The notes beneath the pieces are model-generated. The model was not told where the DNA came from. It ran no database searches and saw nothing but the letters and a program-made list of their open reading frames with translations. Positions 23,656-32,477 of a stretch of DNA of 64,000 nt are shown here, one piece after another. The translations under genes were made by a program, and so were the position numbers. Within the stretch, counting starts at the first letter, position 1. Every line of letters starts with the position of its first letter. The DNA is from Haloferax massiliensis (lineage in GTDB: Archaea; Halobacteriota; Halobacteria; Halobacteriales; Haloferacaceae): NCBI RefSeq assembly GCF_001368915.1, contig NZ_CSTE01000002.1:847130-911129 (forward strand). The letters run 5' to 3'.

Positions 23656-24744
23656 ATGGATACCGCGGAGCTACGCACCGCACTTCGGAACGCCGGGTTG
23701 TCACAGTATCAGGCGGAAGCCTACGTCGCGCTCCTCCAACTCGGAGCGGCGAGCGCGACCGAACTCGCCGACGCCTGTGCCGTGCCGACCGCCCGTATCT
23801 ACGATGTTCTCCGCGACCTCGAAGCGAAAGGCTACATCGAGACGTACGAACAGGACAGTCTGCACGCGCGGGCGTGCGACCCGAAATCCGTGATGGAGGA
23901 CCTCAAGAACCGCGCCGTCCAACTGGACGAAGCGGCGGAGGAAATCGAGACGCGCTGGCAACAGCCCGCGGTCGACCGGCACATGCTGAGCATCGTCAAA
24001 CGCTTCGAGACGGTGTTCAGCCGGGCCGAAGAGATGATTCGGGAGGCGGATGGCGAGGTCCAACTGTCCGTCACCCCCGAGCAGTTCGACGAGCTCAAGC
24101 CGGCGCTCGCGGAGGCGTACGAGAACGGCGCGCTGGTGAAGATCGTGCTCCACCCCGATCGGACCGACGAACTCGAACCGGTCGCACAGCGGGAGTACCG
24201 CGGGGTCGCCACGGAGGTCAGACACCGGACGCTGCCGACGCCGTTCGTCGCCATCGTCGACCGGACGGGCGCGTGTTTCGCGCCGCACGACAACTCGGTG
24301 AACCAGTACGGCGTCCTCGTCGACGACTACACGCTGGCGTACGTCTTCCACTGGTACTTCCAGACGGCGCTGTGGGAGGTCTGGGACGTCGTCTACGACG
24401 CCCAGACCGACGAACCGCCGATAGTGTACTCCGACATCAGACACTTCGTTCAGGACGCGGAACCGCTCGTCCGCGACGGGAACCGAATCGTCGCCCACAT
24501 CAAGGGCTACGAGACCGACGAGCGCGACCCCATCGAGTTCACCGGCGAAGTGACGGACGTGTACTACACGGCGGTCTCCACGCCGACGGACACGTTGTCG
24601 TTTTCCGAACTCGCGGGACAGGTCTGTCTCACCGTCGAGACCGACGGGGAGACCTACACCGTCGGCGGGTGGGGTGCGGTGTTGGAAGACGTCGAGGCGA
24701 ACCGCATCACTATCGAGTCGATTTCGGGGACACCTGACGGGTAG
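23656..24744 (+). CDS. trmB: TrmB-family sugar-responsive transcription regulator
   Basis: 362 aa from MDTAELRTAL. The N-terminal winged helix (SQYQAEAYVALLQLGAASATELADACAVPTARIYDVLRDLE) is followed by a coiled linker and the phospholipase-D-like effector domain. The C-terminal domain (PPIVYSDIRHFVQDAEP, LSFSELAGQVCLTVETDGETYTVGGWGAVLED) matches haloarchaeal TrmB. In Halobacterium, TrmB is a global glucose-sensing regulator of glycolysis, gluconeogenesis and cofactor synthesis. Nearby guaB could be a target. Paralogues exist, so the symbol is provisional. Confidence 0.85.
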   Translation: MDTAELRTALRNAGLSQYQAEAYVALLQLGAASATELADACAVPTARIYDVLRDLEAKGYIETYEQDSLHARACDPKSVMEDLKNRAVQLDEAAEEIETRWQQPAVDRHMLSIVKRFETVFSRAEEMIREADGEVQLSVTPEQFDELKPALAEAYENGALVKIVLHPDRTDELEPVAQREYRGVATEVRHRTLPTPFVAIVDRTGACFAPHDNSVNQYGVLVDDYTLAYVFHWYFQTALWEVWDVVYDAQTDEPPIVYSDIRHFVQDAEPLVRDGNRIVAHIKGYETDERDPIEFTGEVTDVYYTAVSTPTDTLSFSELAGQVCLTVETDGETYTVGGWGAVLEDVEANRITIESISGTPDG

Positions 24745-24897
24745 TATCTGTTCGGTTCGCCGGAATGTATAACAACTCCGGGGGGTAATTAGTGCCCACA
24801 AGTGCGGTTTCGGACGGCGTTAGACAAGAGGTATTTTGATATACCACTGCACGACATTGAGTTTCGTGAGCGTCCCCGGAACACCACTACAATACCA

Positions 24898-25485
24898 ATG
24901 AGCGCAGAACAGCCACTGGTGCTCATCGTTGAAGATGAGCCTGACCTCGCCGACCTGTACGCAACCTGGCTTAGGAACGACTACAGCGTTCGTGTCGCCT
25001 ACGGCGGCCGCGAGGCGCTCGATAAGCTCGACGACGAGGTTGACGTTGTTCTCCTCGACCGTCGAATGCCCGACCTCTCGGGCGACGAGGCGCTCTCGGA
25101 GATCCGGGACCGTGGCTTCGAGTGCCGCGTCGCGATGGTGACCGCGGTCGAACCCGACTTCGACATCATCGCGATGGGCTTCGACGACTATCTCGTCAAG
25201 CCAGTCTCGCGCGAAGCGCTGACCGAGACGGTCTCTAACCTCATCTTACGAAACGCCTACGACGTGGGCATTCAGGACCTGTTTTCCCTCGCGTCGAAGA
25301 AGGCGCTGTTAGAGTCCGAAAAGGACGAGGCTGCGCTCGAAGAAAACGAGGAGTACCAGCGGCTCACCGCCCGTCTGAACGAGCTACGGCGCGAGCTCGA
25401 CGAGACGCTCGGCCAACTCGACGAGACCGAAGGAATCTCCGCAGTGTACCGGGACATCGGCGGCGAAGCCGATATCGACAACTGA
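24898..25485 (+). CDS. HalX-type response regulator
   Basis: 195 aa from MSAEQPLVLIVEDEP. The receiver domain has the acidic pair in VEDEPD, the phospho-acceptor Asp in VLLDRRMP (about residue 53), Thr in AMVTAVEP and the conserved Lys in YLVKPVSR. The C-terminal part is a HalX domain: NAYDVGIQDLFSLASKKALLESEKDE with a coiled coil. There is no DNA-binding wing. HalX regulators are haloarchaea-specific. No histidine kinase is adjacent. It precedes the 46-aa membrane peptide and CHAT genes. Confidence 0.9.
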   Translation: MSAEQPLVLIVEDEPDLADLYATWLRNDYSVRVAYGGREALDKLDDEVDVVLLDRRMPDLSGDEALSEIRDRGFECRVAMVTAVEPDFDIIAMGFDDYLVKPVSREALTETVSNLILRNAYDVGIQDLFSLASKKALLESEKDEAALEENEEYQRLTARLNELRRELDETLGQLDETEGISAVYRDIGGEADIDN

Positions 25486-25706
25486 ACGAGCCCGCCCGTT
25501 TCGGACGCCGACCGTTCTCTCTGTCTGCCGTCTTCGTCGGTTAACGGGCCGTTTTTCGTACCCGGCGGGTCGTTTCTCGCACTCACACGGGGACCGTTCG
25601 TCTGATTGACGATTACTTGCGAGTCCCGCCCACTTAATTCATTTAATTTCATATCAGATATACACGAAAAATTATATTTTGAGCTCGCTCCTTGAGGTAA
25701 CTGCAC
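25486..25706. other. AT-rich promoter region for the 46-aa membrane peptide
   Basis: The segment 25637-25680 is very AT-rich (ATTCATTTAATTTCATATC, AAATTATATTTTG) and carries at least two candidate TATA boxes. GAGGT at 25694-25698 lies 8 bp before the ATG as a Shine-Dalgarno sequence. No other gene is seen. Confidence 0.5.
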
Positions 25707-25847
25707 ATGTCCGACGACAGCAACCAGATGGTCGCGTACCTTCGTCAGAACCCCCGCATGATGGGCGTCCTGTTCACGCTCGCGCTCCTGCTCTCACAGG
25801 CCGGCAGCGTGGCGGCCGGAAACACCAGCGTCATCTACGGGCCGTAA
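25707..25847 (+). CDS. 46-aa single-helix membrane peptide, DUF7503-like
   Basis: It starts MSDDSNQMVAYLRQNPRMMG, then has one hydrophobic helix (VLFTLALLLSQAGSVAAG) and ends IYGP. The RQNPRMMGVLFT core and C-terminal GP match the tiny haloarchaeal DUF7503 family. The helix with AGSVAAG could also be cleaved as a signal peptide. It is tail to tail with the CHAT gene with no gap: its stop ends at 25847 and the CHAT stop begins at 25848. In haloarchaea such peptides recur beside CHAT and DUF7504 genes. Confidence 0.75.
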   Translation: MSDDSNQMVAYLRQNPRMMGVLFTLALLLSQAGSVAAGNTSVIYGP

Positions 25848-27962
25848 TCACGAAAGGAACTCGCGGTTCCAGTAGACGGTATCGTCGTAGATGACCGGAA
25901 TCTGTTCTAGCGCGAGGAAGTCCCGGAGTTCGTCCTCAGTCAGCTCGGTGTTCGAGACGCCGGAAGAAGAGAGATAATACGGCATACTGTCGGTGAGTGC
26001 GGGCCTGATCAGCGACCCGATTCCCGCCCGCGACGTGTTGAACGCGCGGTATGAAACGTCGAACTGGCCGTCTGCTTTGTCGAACACTTCGCAGTAGACC
26101 GCGACTCCGCTCTCGGACTGTACCACAGAGAGACTCCCGTCCCCGACGACGCCGTACTGGTGTGCCACGTCGCTGTCGATTCGGACCACCTCCAGCGACG
26201 CCTGTAGCGGGAACCCCCCGTTGAGGAGGCGAGCCAGCGTGCGCCCCACACCGACCGCCTGACTGTTGACGACCTCGCTGAACGTGACGATGCCGCCGAT
26301 TGCGCCGGCCTCGACGAGCGCCAGCCCCTGGTCGTACGACTGACACGCGTTGAGGAAAAACGCCCCCGTGCCGACGGTGTCGAGCGTCTCCGCGTCGACC
26401 CTGCCGTCGCGGCACTGGAAGCCGTCGTCGTCGATGTGACCGATGTAGTGGAGGAAGTCGGTCGGCTCCGCGAGCGTCTCCCGAAGCGCCGCCCCGCTGA
26501 GGTCGTAGTGGGCGTCGACGTCGAACGACAGTCCGTCGCGCGAGCCGTACACCTCGTCGACGATATCCGTCTCGGCGAGCATCTCGGGGTCGTTACAGAC
26601 GACCGTGATACCGATGTCACCCTGCGTCGGCTCCCGCTGAAGGCGGTTCCGGTAGGCGGCGGGCGTGGTCTTGCTCGCGCCGACGGGCGTCCCGTCGCTG
26701 ATCCACGCCTGCTCGACCGAATCGGTCGAACTGGGTTTGACGTACGTCTCGCTCGGCGTCGTCGTGCCCGCGCTCCTGACGACGTCGCCGTCGCCGTCGT
26801 CCCTGAGAAAGTCGTCGACGACCGCCGCCTGAACCGCCGAGTGGTGAACCTCGGTTCCCGACGGCGTCCGGACGACCGCGAGGTCGTTCGTGACGAATGG
26901 GAGAAGCTCGATGTTGTCGGCCCGGGGCGCGACGTGCGTCGTCAGTTTCCACTCCGGGAGGAGGTCGGCGATCCGCTCGTAGGGAATCTCGAAGTACGCC
27001 GAGAGCCGTTCGCCGAGCGACGCGTCGTACAACTCCTTGACCTCGATGTCCGTCCGCGATTCGACGGTCTGGCGCTCGTGGAGCGGCACGTCGTAGATGC
27101 CCTCCGTCCGAACGACGCAGTCGAGGAAGAACGTCCGCTTGAGCGCGCGCGCGACCGCCTCCTCGAAGCCGTGGGGGCCGTCGAAGTCGTGGACGAACCC
27201 GCTTTCGGCGACGAGTCGCGGGGCGTCACCGGGGACGAGCCGCGCGCCGAGGTAGTACGCCAGCGGCGTCGCCACGAACACGTGGCGAAGCGTCGGCGGG
27301 AGTTCGATGCGGACGCCGGTCTCGGGGACGTCGAGCGCTTCGGGGACGACGAGTTCGTCGCCCAGTTCGAGAAGCGGCGGGTGGCCCCGGAGCGTCGGGT
27401 ACGACCGCTCGACGCTCGTGGTCTTGAGCGCGGAACTGAACGCCGAGACGGCCGCCATCACGTCGAGCGGATCGTCGGTCGTCGTAATCGTCGCCGCCGG
27501 GCTCTCGTGGGACGACCGCGCGCCGACGGACACCGGCTGCGGGTCCTCGAAGGAGAGCACGGTTTCGAACGGTCGCGCGTCGACGGTCAGCGGTCCGTCG
27601 GCCCGGAGGTACGTCTTGACCGCGCCGAAGAGTTCGATGCTGTACGTTCCCGCCCCGAGTTCCTCGCGCCCCTGTTGGTCGACCTGCGCGAGCATCGATC
27701 CCGCCTCGTCGCGGACGCAGACGACCGTGTTCGCCGCCAGCCCGATGCGGCCGGTCTCGATGCGGACCGCGGCGTCCGTCGGAAGCGAGAACCGACGGCG
27801 GTCGGTGGGTTCCGGCGCGACCGGCGACGGCGTGCGGAGCACGAACTGGTGGCGTTCCACGTTGTCCCGAACGACCAACCCCGTTCCTTCTGAAGGGAGC
27901 GAAAAGCCGACTTCCAGCGTGGAAGACGCGTCAGCCCGCTCGCCCTGCCCGGGCGGTTCCAT
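25848..27962 (-). CDS. CHAT-domain (caspase-like protease) protein
   Basis: 704 aa. The C-terminal CHAT domain has both catalytic residues in context: His in LHYIGHIDDDG (about residue 509) and Cys in FLNACQSYDQG (about residue 540), followed by GAIGGIVTFSEVVNSQAVGVGRTLARLLNGG. The N-terminal 350 residues are beta-rich and halophile-specific, without TPR repeats. CHAT peptidases cut partner proteins in programmed cell death and anti-phage systems (Craspase, gasdermin loci). Here the neighbours are a 46-aa membrane peptide and a RecA-like protein. The target is unknown. Confidence 0.88.
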   Translation of the reverse strand: MEPPGQGERADASSTLEVGFSLPSEGTGLVVRDNVERHQFVLRTPSPVAPEPTDRRRFSLPTDAAVRIETGRIGLAANTVVCVRDEAGSMLAQVDQQGREELGAGTYSIELFGAVKTYLRADGPLTVDARPFETVLSFEDPQPVSVGARSSHESPAATITTTDDPLDVMAAVSAFSSALKTTSVERSYPTLRGHPPLLELGDELVVPEALDVPETGVRIELPPTLRHVFVATPLAYYLGARLVPGDAPRLVAESGFVHDFDGPHGFEEAVARALKRTFFLDCVVRTEGIYDVPLHERQTVESRTDIEVKELYDASLGERLSAYFEIPYERIADLLPEWKLTTHVAPRADNIELLPFVTNDLAVVRTPSGTEVHHSAVQAAVVDDFLRDDGDGDVVRSAGTTTPSETYVKPSSTDSVEQAWISDGTPVGASKTTPAAYRNRLQREPTQGDIGITVVCNDPEMLAETDIVDEVYGSRDGLSFDVDAHYDLSGAALRETLAEPTDFLHYIGHIDDDGFQCRDGRVDAETLDTVGTGAFFLNACQSYDQGLALVEAGAIGGIVTFSEVVNSQAVGVGRTLARLLNGGFPLQASLEVVRIDSDVAHQYGVVGDGSLSVVQSESGVAVYCEVFDKADGQFDVSYRAFNTSRAGIGSLIRPALTDSMPYYLSSSGVSNTELTEDELRDFLALEQIPVIYDDTVYWNREFLS

Positions 27963-28012
27963 TGTGTCTATGTGACACGATTAAGGTGAAAAACGTACTG
28001 GTCGCGAGAAGT

Positions 28013-28729
28013 TCACGACTCCAACGGAAACCAGCCGGACGAGACGTCTTTCCGCCGGAGACACCACCGCTGGCGGGCCTCGGAACCCTCGACGTCGAGT
28101 TCGACGACGGCGTCGAACAGCGGTTCGAGCAGTCGGTTGACCTCGTCTTCGCGGTCACCGGGTGACCAGACGTGGACCATCCCGTCTCGCGCGCGAACGT
28201 GGGTGGTCATGACGTGGAGAAACCGAAACACGTGGTCTCGGTCGTACCGCGAGAGGAGCGACGGGAGACAGTCGAACGCGACGCGGAGTTCGGCCGGAGA
28301 GAGCCCGCCGGCGAGCGTGTCGAACTCGGTCACGTCGTTGGCGAGTTCCGCGCCGAGTCGGCCGAGGCCGCCGTCGATCCAGCGCTCGCAGGTGTCGTCC
28401 GCACTCGGCACGGCGGCGGCCGGCGACGGCGATGCCGCCGCGCTTCGTTCGAGCGTCGCGTACCGAACCACGCGCGTCCACTCCGCGGAGCGTTCGACGC
28501 CGGAATCGAGCCGGTCGTCGAGCGGCGTCGAACCGTTGAGAACCAGTAGACGACGCCGCGGCTCGTCGGGAGCGCCGAGCATCTGCTTGGACGCACGCGA
28601 GTAGAGTTCGGTCGGAACCGATCCAACGACGAGGAGCGCACTCCCCCGTCGCTTGAGGTCGTCCAGCCCGAGTTGGAACGTGGACGTGTCCTCCGTCACG
28701 GCGGTGTCCGTGTCACCTCCCGAAACCAT
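28013..28729 (-). CDS. RecA/KaiC-like ATPase-fold protein, DUF7504-like, degenerate Walker A
   Basis: 238 aa from MVSGGDTDT, with a TATA box 27 bp upstream. It reads as a RecA-type fold: LKRRGSALLVVGSVPTELYSRASKQML where a P-loop would be, but without GKS/T. Later strands are RRRLLVLNGSTPLDDRL and DHVFRFLHVMTTHVRARDGMVHVW. This resembles the haloarchaeal DUF7504 family, often next to CHAT and HalX genes. It ends 51 bp before the CHAT start on the same strand, so they probably form an operon. Probably binds but does not hydrolyse nucleotide. Confidence 0.75.
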   Translation of the reverse strand: MVSGGDTDTAVTEDTSTFQLGLDDLKRRGSALLVVGSVPTELYSRASKQMLGAPDEPRRRLLVLNGSTPLDDRLDSGVERSAEWTRVVRYATLERSAAASPSPAAAVPSADDTCERWIDGGLGRLGAELANDVTEFDTLAGGLSPAELRVAFDCLPSLLSRYDRDHVFRFLHVMTTHVRARDGMVHVWSPGDREDEVNRLLEPLFDAVVELDVEGSEARQRWCLRRKDVSSGWFPLES

Positions 28730-28751
28730 TCGTATCGAACGACGAAACCAC

Positions 28752-28760
28752 ATTTAATAA
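28752..28760 (-). promoter_or_regulatory. TATA box of the DUF7504-like/CHAT operon
   Basis: TTATTAAAT on the minus strand is centred 27 bp before the ATG at 28729, the spacing of a leaderless haloarchaeal promoter. The next leftward gene (CHAT) has no clear promoter of its own in the 50-bp gap. Confidence 0.55.
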
Positions 28761-28878
28761 GACTTTGCGTGTTGGTCCCCCGAGATGTGCCAACAGTGGT
28801 CGGCACCGATGACACACTCCGCCCGGCGGCGTCAACGGCCGTTCGAACGGCCGAGTCGCCGTGTCCGCTTCGCCCGGA

Positions 28879-29304
28879 CTACTCGGTGGCACGGACCGTC
28901 AACACGGGGACCGGCGCGGTCCGAACCACGCGCTCCGTCACGCTCCCGAGGAGCACGCGTTCGACGCCCGTCCGCCCGTGGGTCGCCATCGCGATGACCG
29001 CCACGCCGTGTTCGGTCGCGTAGTCGAGGATGGCGCCGTGCGGCGCGCCCCGACGCACGGCCCCGACCGTCTCGATACCGCGGCTCTCGCCGCGTGCTGT
29101 GACCTCATCGACGACGCGTTTGCCCTCCTGTTCCAGCGTTTCGAGGACCGGCCCGCCGACGATACCCGCGTTGTCCCGCGTGGTGTTCACGACGAACAGC
29201 ACGTGGACCGTCGCGTCGTACCGCTCGGCGAGGTCGAACACGTGCGGCGCCGCCTGTTCGGCCGTCGGACTCCCGTCGACGGGGAGCAGGATCTCGTCGT
29301 ACAT
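28879..29304 (-). CDS. Universal stress protein (UspA family)
   Basis: 141 aa from MYDEILLPVDGSPTAEQAAPH. It has the ATP-binding UspA motif near the C-terminus (MATHGRTGVERVLLGSVTERVVRTAPVPVLTVR; G-2x-G-9x-G(S/T)). The N-terminal Asp in PVDGS is conserved. UspA proteins bind ATP and support survival under stress. A stretch of open frame continues upstream into the aminotransferase gene by GC bias only. It stands alone between the CHAT module and the aminotransferase. Confidence 0.93.
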   Translation of the reverse strand: MYDEILLPVDGSPTAEQAAPHVFDLAERYDATVHVLFVVNTTRDNAGIVGGPVLETLEQEGKRVVDEVTARGESRGIETVGAVRRGAPHGAILDYATEHGVAVIAMATHGRTGVERVLLGSVTERVVRTAPVPVLTVRATE

Positions 29305-29399
29305 CGCTGAACGTACGCGCCCCAACCGTGTGAATGCTTCGCATACTTTGGTGCGGCGCTCGTTCGGGAAAAAGGGGGTGCGGGTGTCGTCCGGTCGGC

Positions 29400-30551
29400 T
29401 CAGTCGCTGACGTACGCTTCGATGCGGTCCATCGCCTCGCGGAGTTCGCGCATCCCCGTCGCGTAGGAGACGCGGAGGTGGCCCGCGCCGCCCTCGCCGA
29501 AGACGCTTCCGGGGACGAGCGCGACGTTCTGTTCTTCGAGGAGGCCCTCGGCGAACGCCTCGTCGTCGCCGTCGGGGGCCTCGGGGAAGACGTAGAACGC
29601 GCCCTTCGCCTCGAAGCAGTCGAGTCCCATCTCCTCGAAGCGGGCGAGGACGAACCGCCGGCGGCGGTCGTACTCGCGGCGCATCTCCTCGACGGAGTCG
29701 TCGCAGGACCGCAGGGCTTCGAGCGCCGCGTACTGCGCCGTCGTGGGCGCCGACAGCATCGCGTACTGGTGGACCTTGTTCATCGCGTCGATGGCTCCCG
29801 CCGGAGCCATGGCGTAGCCGAGGCGCAGGCCGGTCATCGCGTAGGCCTTCGAGAAGCCGTTGAACACGATGGTCCGCTCGCGCATCCCGGGCTGGGTGGC
29901 GATGGAGGCGTGGTCGTCCTCGTACCGGAGGTCCGAGTAGATTTCGTCGGAGAGCACGACGAGGTCGTGGTCCCTGACGAACGAGGCCACGTCGGCGAGT
30001 TCGTCGTCGGTCATCACCGCGCCGGTCGGGTTGTTCGGGTAGCAAAGCACCAACACGTCGGCCTCGTCGGCCCCGGCGGCTTCGAGCGCCTCGGGAGTGA
30101 GCTTGAACTCGTCTTCGGCGCGGGTCGGAACCGGTAGCGGCTCGCCACCGGCGAAGATGGCCCCCGGCGTGTACGAGATGTACGACGGCTGGGGAATCGC
30201 CACCACGTCGCCGGGGTCGACGAACGCCCGGAACGCGAGGTCGACGGCCTCGCTCGCGCCCGTCGTGACGATAATCTCGTCTTCGGGGTCGTACTCCTGC
30301 CCGTAGCGGGTGACGCGCTCCGAGATGGCCTCGCGGAGTTCGCGCATCCCGCGGTTCGACGTGTAGGAGGTCTTGCCGCGTTCGAGCGAGTCGATGGCGG
30401 CGGTCCGAGCGGCCCACGGCGCGGAGAAGTCGGGTTCGCCGACGCCGAGGGAGATGACGTCGTCGACCTCCTCGGCGAGCTCGAAGAACTTCCGAATCCC
30501 CGACGGCGGCACCTGTTCGACGCGGTCCGAGAGCTGGTCGCCGAGCGTCAT
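29400..30551 (-). CDS. PLP-dependent aminotransferase, class I/II
   Basis: 383 aa. The PLP lysine lies in VFNGFSKAYAMTGLRLGY (about residue 231), with the upstream CYPNNPTGAVMTDDEL and VLSDEIYSDLRYED motifs of fold-type I aspartate-type aminotransferases. The C-terminal substrate Arg is in LRVSYATGMRELREAMDRI. It transfers amino groups between amino acids and 2-oxo acids; substrate specificity is not evident. Its start overlaps the stop of the Lrp-family gene by 4 bp, so it is probably under that regulator's control. Confidence 0.92.
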   Translation of the reverse strand: MTLGDQLSDRVEQVPPSGIRKFFELAEEVDDVISLGVGEPDFSAPWAARTAAIDSLERGKTSYTSNRGMRELREAISERVTRYGQEYDPEDEIIVTTGASEAVDLAFRAFVDPGDVVAIPQPSYISYTPGAIFAGGEPLPVPTRAEDEFKLTPEALEAAGADEADVLVLCYPNNPTGAVMTDDELADVASFVRDHDLVVLSDEIYSDLRYEDDHASIATQPGMRERTIVFNGFSKAYAMTGLRLGYAMAPAGAIDAMNKVHQYAMLSAPTTAQYAALEALRSCDDSVEEMRREYDRRRRFVLARFEEMGLDCFEAKGAFYVFPEAPDGDDEAFAEGLLEEQNVALVPGSVFGEGGAGHLRVSYATGMRELREAMDRIEAYVSD

Positions 30552-31033
30552 GGCGACACAGACAGCCGGTCGTCGTCGTCGCCGTCGCCGAGTTCGATGC
30601 CCTCCTCCTTGTAGGAGTCCATCACGAAGTGCGTGACCGTCTTCGTGACCTCGGGGATGGGGGCGATGCGCTCGGAGACGAAGTTCGAGACGGCGTGCAT
30701 CGACTCGCCTTCGACCTCGATGAAGAAGTCGTAGTCGCCGGAGACGAGTCTGAGCGTGGCGACCTCGGGGAACCGCGCGATGCGGCGGGCAATCTCCTCG
30801 TAGCCCGTCTCGCGGTCGAGTTCCACGTCGACTTCGACCTGCGCGCGAACGTGTTCCTCGTCGACGCTGTTCCAGTCGACGACCGCCTGATAGCCGCGGA
30901 TGACCCCGTCGTCTTCGAGTTCTTCGAGCGCTGCTGCCACTGCTTCGGCGTCTGCGCCCAGCTGGCGGGCGATGTCATCTACGCTCTCGCGAGCGTCGTG
31001 ACGCAGCAAGTCGAGCAGTGACTGCTTGTCCAT
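30548..31033 (-). CDS. Lrp/AsnC family transcription regulator
   Basis: 161 aa from MDKQSLLDLLRHDARES; longer in-frame starts exist but lack conservation. The N-terminal HTH (RESVDDIARQLGADAEAVAAALEELEDDGVIRGYQAVVDW) precedes the RAM/effector domain (RAQVEVDVELDRETGYEEIARRIARFPEVATLRLVSGDYDFFIEVEGES). Lrp proteins sense amino acids and control their metabolism. The 4-bp overlap with the aminotransferase gene indicates a joint operon. Confidence 0.92.
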   Translation of the reverse strand: MDKQSLLDLLRHDARESVDDIARQLGADAEAVAAALEELEDDGVIRGYQAVVDWNSVDEEHVRAQVEVDVELDRETGYEEIARRIARFPEVATLRLVSGDYDFFIEVEGESMHAVSNFVSERIAPIPEVTKTVTHFVMDSYKEEGIELGDGDDDDRLSVSP

Positions 31034-31169
31034 GGAAACCCCGTTGCGGGCATCCGTAAAATGGTTTGCCCAACCGGGCGGAATTGTCGTGGTAAGTGGT
31101 ACCGTCACTCACTGGCGGCGGCCTTAGTCGGCGGAACACTATTCCACCGCCGCCGGAAACGTGTCAGCC

Positions 31170-31799
31170 ATGACCACCGAGTTCGATTGGCTCACCCTCG
31201 ACGACGACGAAGAGGTGCTCTGGGCCGACACCCCGCATCCCTACAGCCTCGTGCCCTCCTTCATCGTCGGCGTCCCGCTCTCGCTCGTTCTCGTGGGTAT
31301 TCCGCTCCTCGTCGGGTCGTACCTCTCGCACACGAACACGAACTACGTCGTCACCTCCGACGCGCTCTACCGGAAGTCGGGCGTCCTCTCCCGGAGCGTC
31401 CAGCGCATCGAGTTCGACAAGGTGCAGGACACCTCCTACAGCCAGACGTTCCTCGGCGCGCAGTTCGGCTACGGCTCCGTCAACATCAGCACCGCCGGCG
31501 GCAGCGGCATCGAGATGAGCTTCCAGAACGTCGCCGACCCGCAGTCGCTCCAGACGCTCGTCAACGAGCGAATCAAGCGCCGCTCCGGACCGGAGACCGA
31601 CGCCGAGGGGAAGGCGGCCGTCCTCGACGACATCCTGACCGAACTCCGCGCGATTCGGCGGGCCGTCGAGGGTGAGGGGGAGGCGGCCGGGGGCGACGAC
31701 GCGCCCGACGGGGACGGAACCGACTCCGACTCCGACGCCTCGTCCGACGCGCTCGAACCGAGCGACTTCGAGTTCGACGCGACGACCGACGAGCGATGA
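31170..31799 (+). CDS. Bacterial PH (bPH2) domain membrane protein 1
   Basis: 209 aa from MTTEFDWLTLDDDEEVLWADTPH. Two membrane helices (about residues 28-50) precede a bPH2 domain with TNYVVTSDALYRKSGVLSRSVQRIEFDKVQDTSYSQTFLGAQFGYGSVNISTAGG. The last 60 residues are acidic and disordered. The YdbS-like family is membrane-bound with unknown function. The stop overlaps the start of a second bPH2 gene by 4 bp, so the pair acts together. Confidence 0.88.
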   Translation: MTTEFDWLTLDDDEEVLWADTPHPYSLVPSFIVGVPLSLVLVGIPLLVGSYLSHTNTNYVVTSDALYRKSGVLSRSVQRIEFDKVQDTSYSQTFLGAQFGYGSVNISTAGGSGIEMSFQNVADPQSLQTLVNERIKRRSGPETDAEGKAAVLDDILTELRAIRRAVEGEGEAAGGDDAPDGDGTDSDSDASSDALEPSDFEFDATTDER

Positions 31800-32428
31800 C
31801 GGACGGCGATTCACGACCCGCGGACTCGCCGGACGACCCCGCCCCGACCGACTCGGCGGCCGACTCAGTGGCCGACTCGGAGACCGTCGCGGCCGTCGAC
31901 GACTGGCTGGCCCGCGGCGACGACGAGACCGTCCGCTGGGCGGGTCGCCCGCGGATACAGACCGTCATCCCCGCCGCGGTCGTCGGAGCCGCGATCGCCG
32001 TCGTCTCGGCCGCCGTGGCCGTCGTGAACGACGTGCCGGCGCTCGCGCTCGTGGCCCTCGTCGGACCCCTCTTGCCCGCGTGGTCGTACCTCCGCGTCAC
32101 CAACACGCGTTTCGTCGTCACCGACCGGGCGCTGTATCGGAAGACGGGCGTCCTCTCTCGGACGGTCCAGCGCGTCTCCCTCGACCGCGTCCAGAACAGC
32201 GCGCTCTCGCAGGGCGTCACCGGGTCGCTGTTCGGTTACGGGACAGTCGCGGTCGAGGCCGCGGGTGGCGGCGCTATCCGTTTCGACGACGTGAACGACC
32301 CCGGAACCGTCCGCGACCGAATCGAGGGACGCGACGACCGCGATAGCGACGAGATTCCTGGCACGGTCGAGCAGTGGGCCGCCGTCCGCGACGAGGTGCG
32401 TGCGCTCAGAGCGGCGGTAGAGCGGTAA
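31796..32428 (+). CDS. Bacterial PH (bPH2) domain membrane protein 2
   Basis: 210 aa. A disordered acidic N-terminus (about 35 residues) is followed by ARGDDETVRWAGRPRIQTV, a membrane hairpin (VIPAAVVGAAIAVVSAAVAVV and ALALVALVGPLLPAW) and a bPH2 domain (RFVVTDRALYRKTGVLSRTVQRVSLDRVQNSALSQG). It is a paralogue of the gene just upstream, sharing the LYRKxGVLSRxVQR core. The pair may form a heteromeric membrane complex. Confidence 0.88.
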   Translation: MTDGDSRPADSPDDPAPTDSAADSVADSETVAAVDDWLARGDDETVRWAGRPRIQTVIPAAVVGAAIAVVSAAVAVVNDVPALALVALVGPLLPAWSYLRVTNTRFVVTDRALYRKTGVLSRTVQRVSLDRVQNSALSQGVTGSLFGYGTVAVEAAGGGAIRFDDVNDPGTVRDRIEGRDDRDSDEIPGTVEQWAAVRDEVRALRAAVER

Positions 32429-32477
32429 CGAAAAACCGAGATTTCGGTTCGGTATCGCGGCGCGGGTTCGCGTCGCG

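Noticed and set aside
28879..30417. Open 512-codon minus-strand frame spanning UspA and the aminotransferase
   Set aside because: Only the last 141 codons (UspA) make sense. The rest is an Arg/Pro-rich shadow of the aminotransferase gene.
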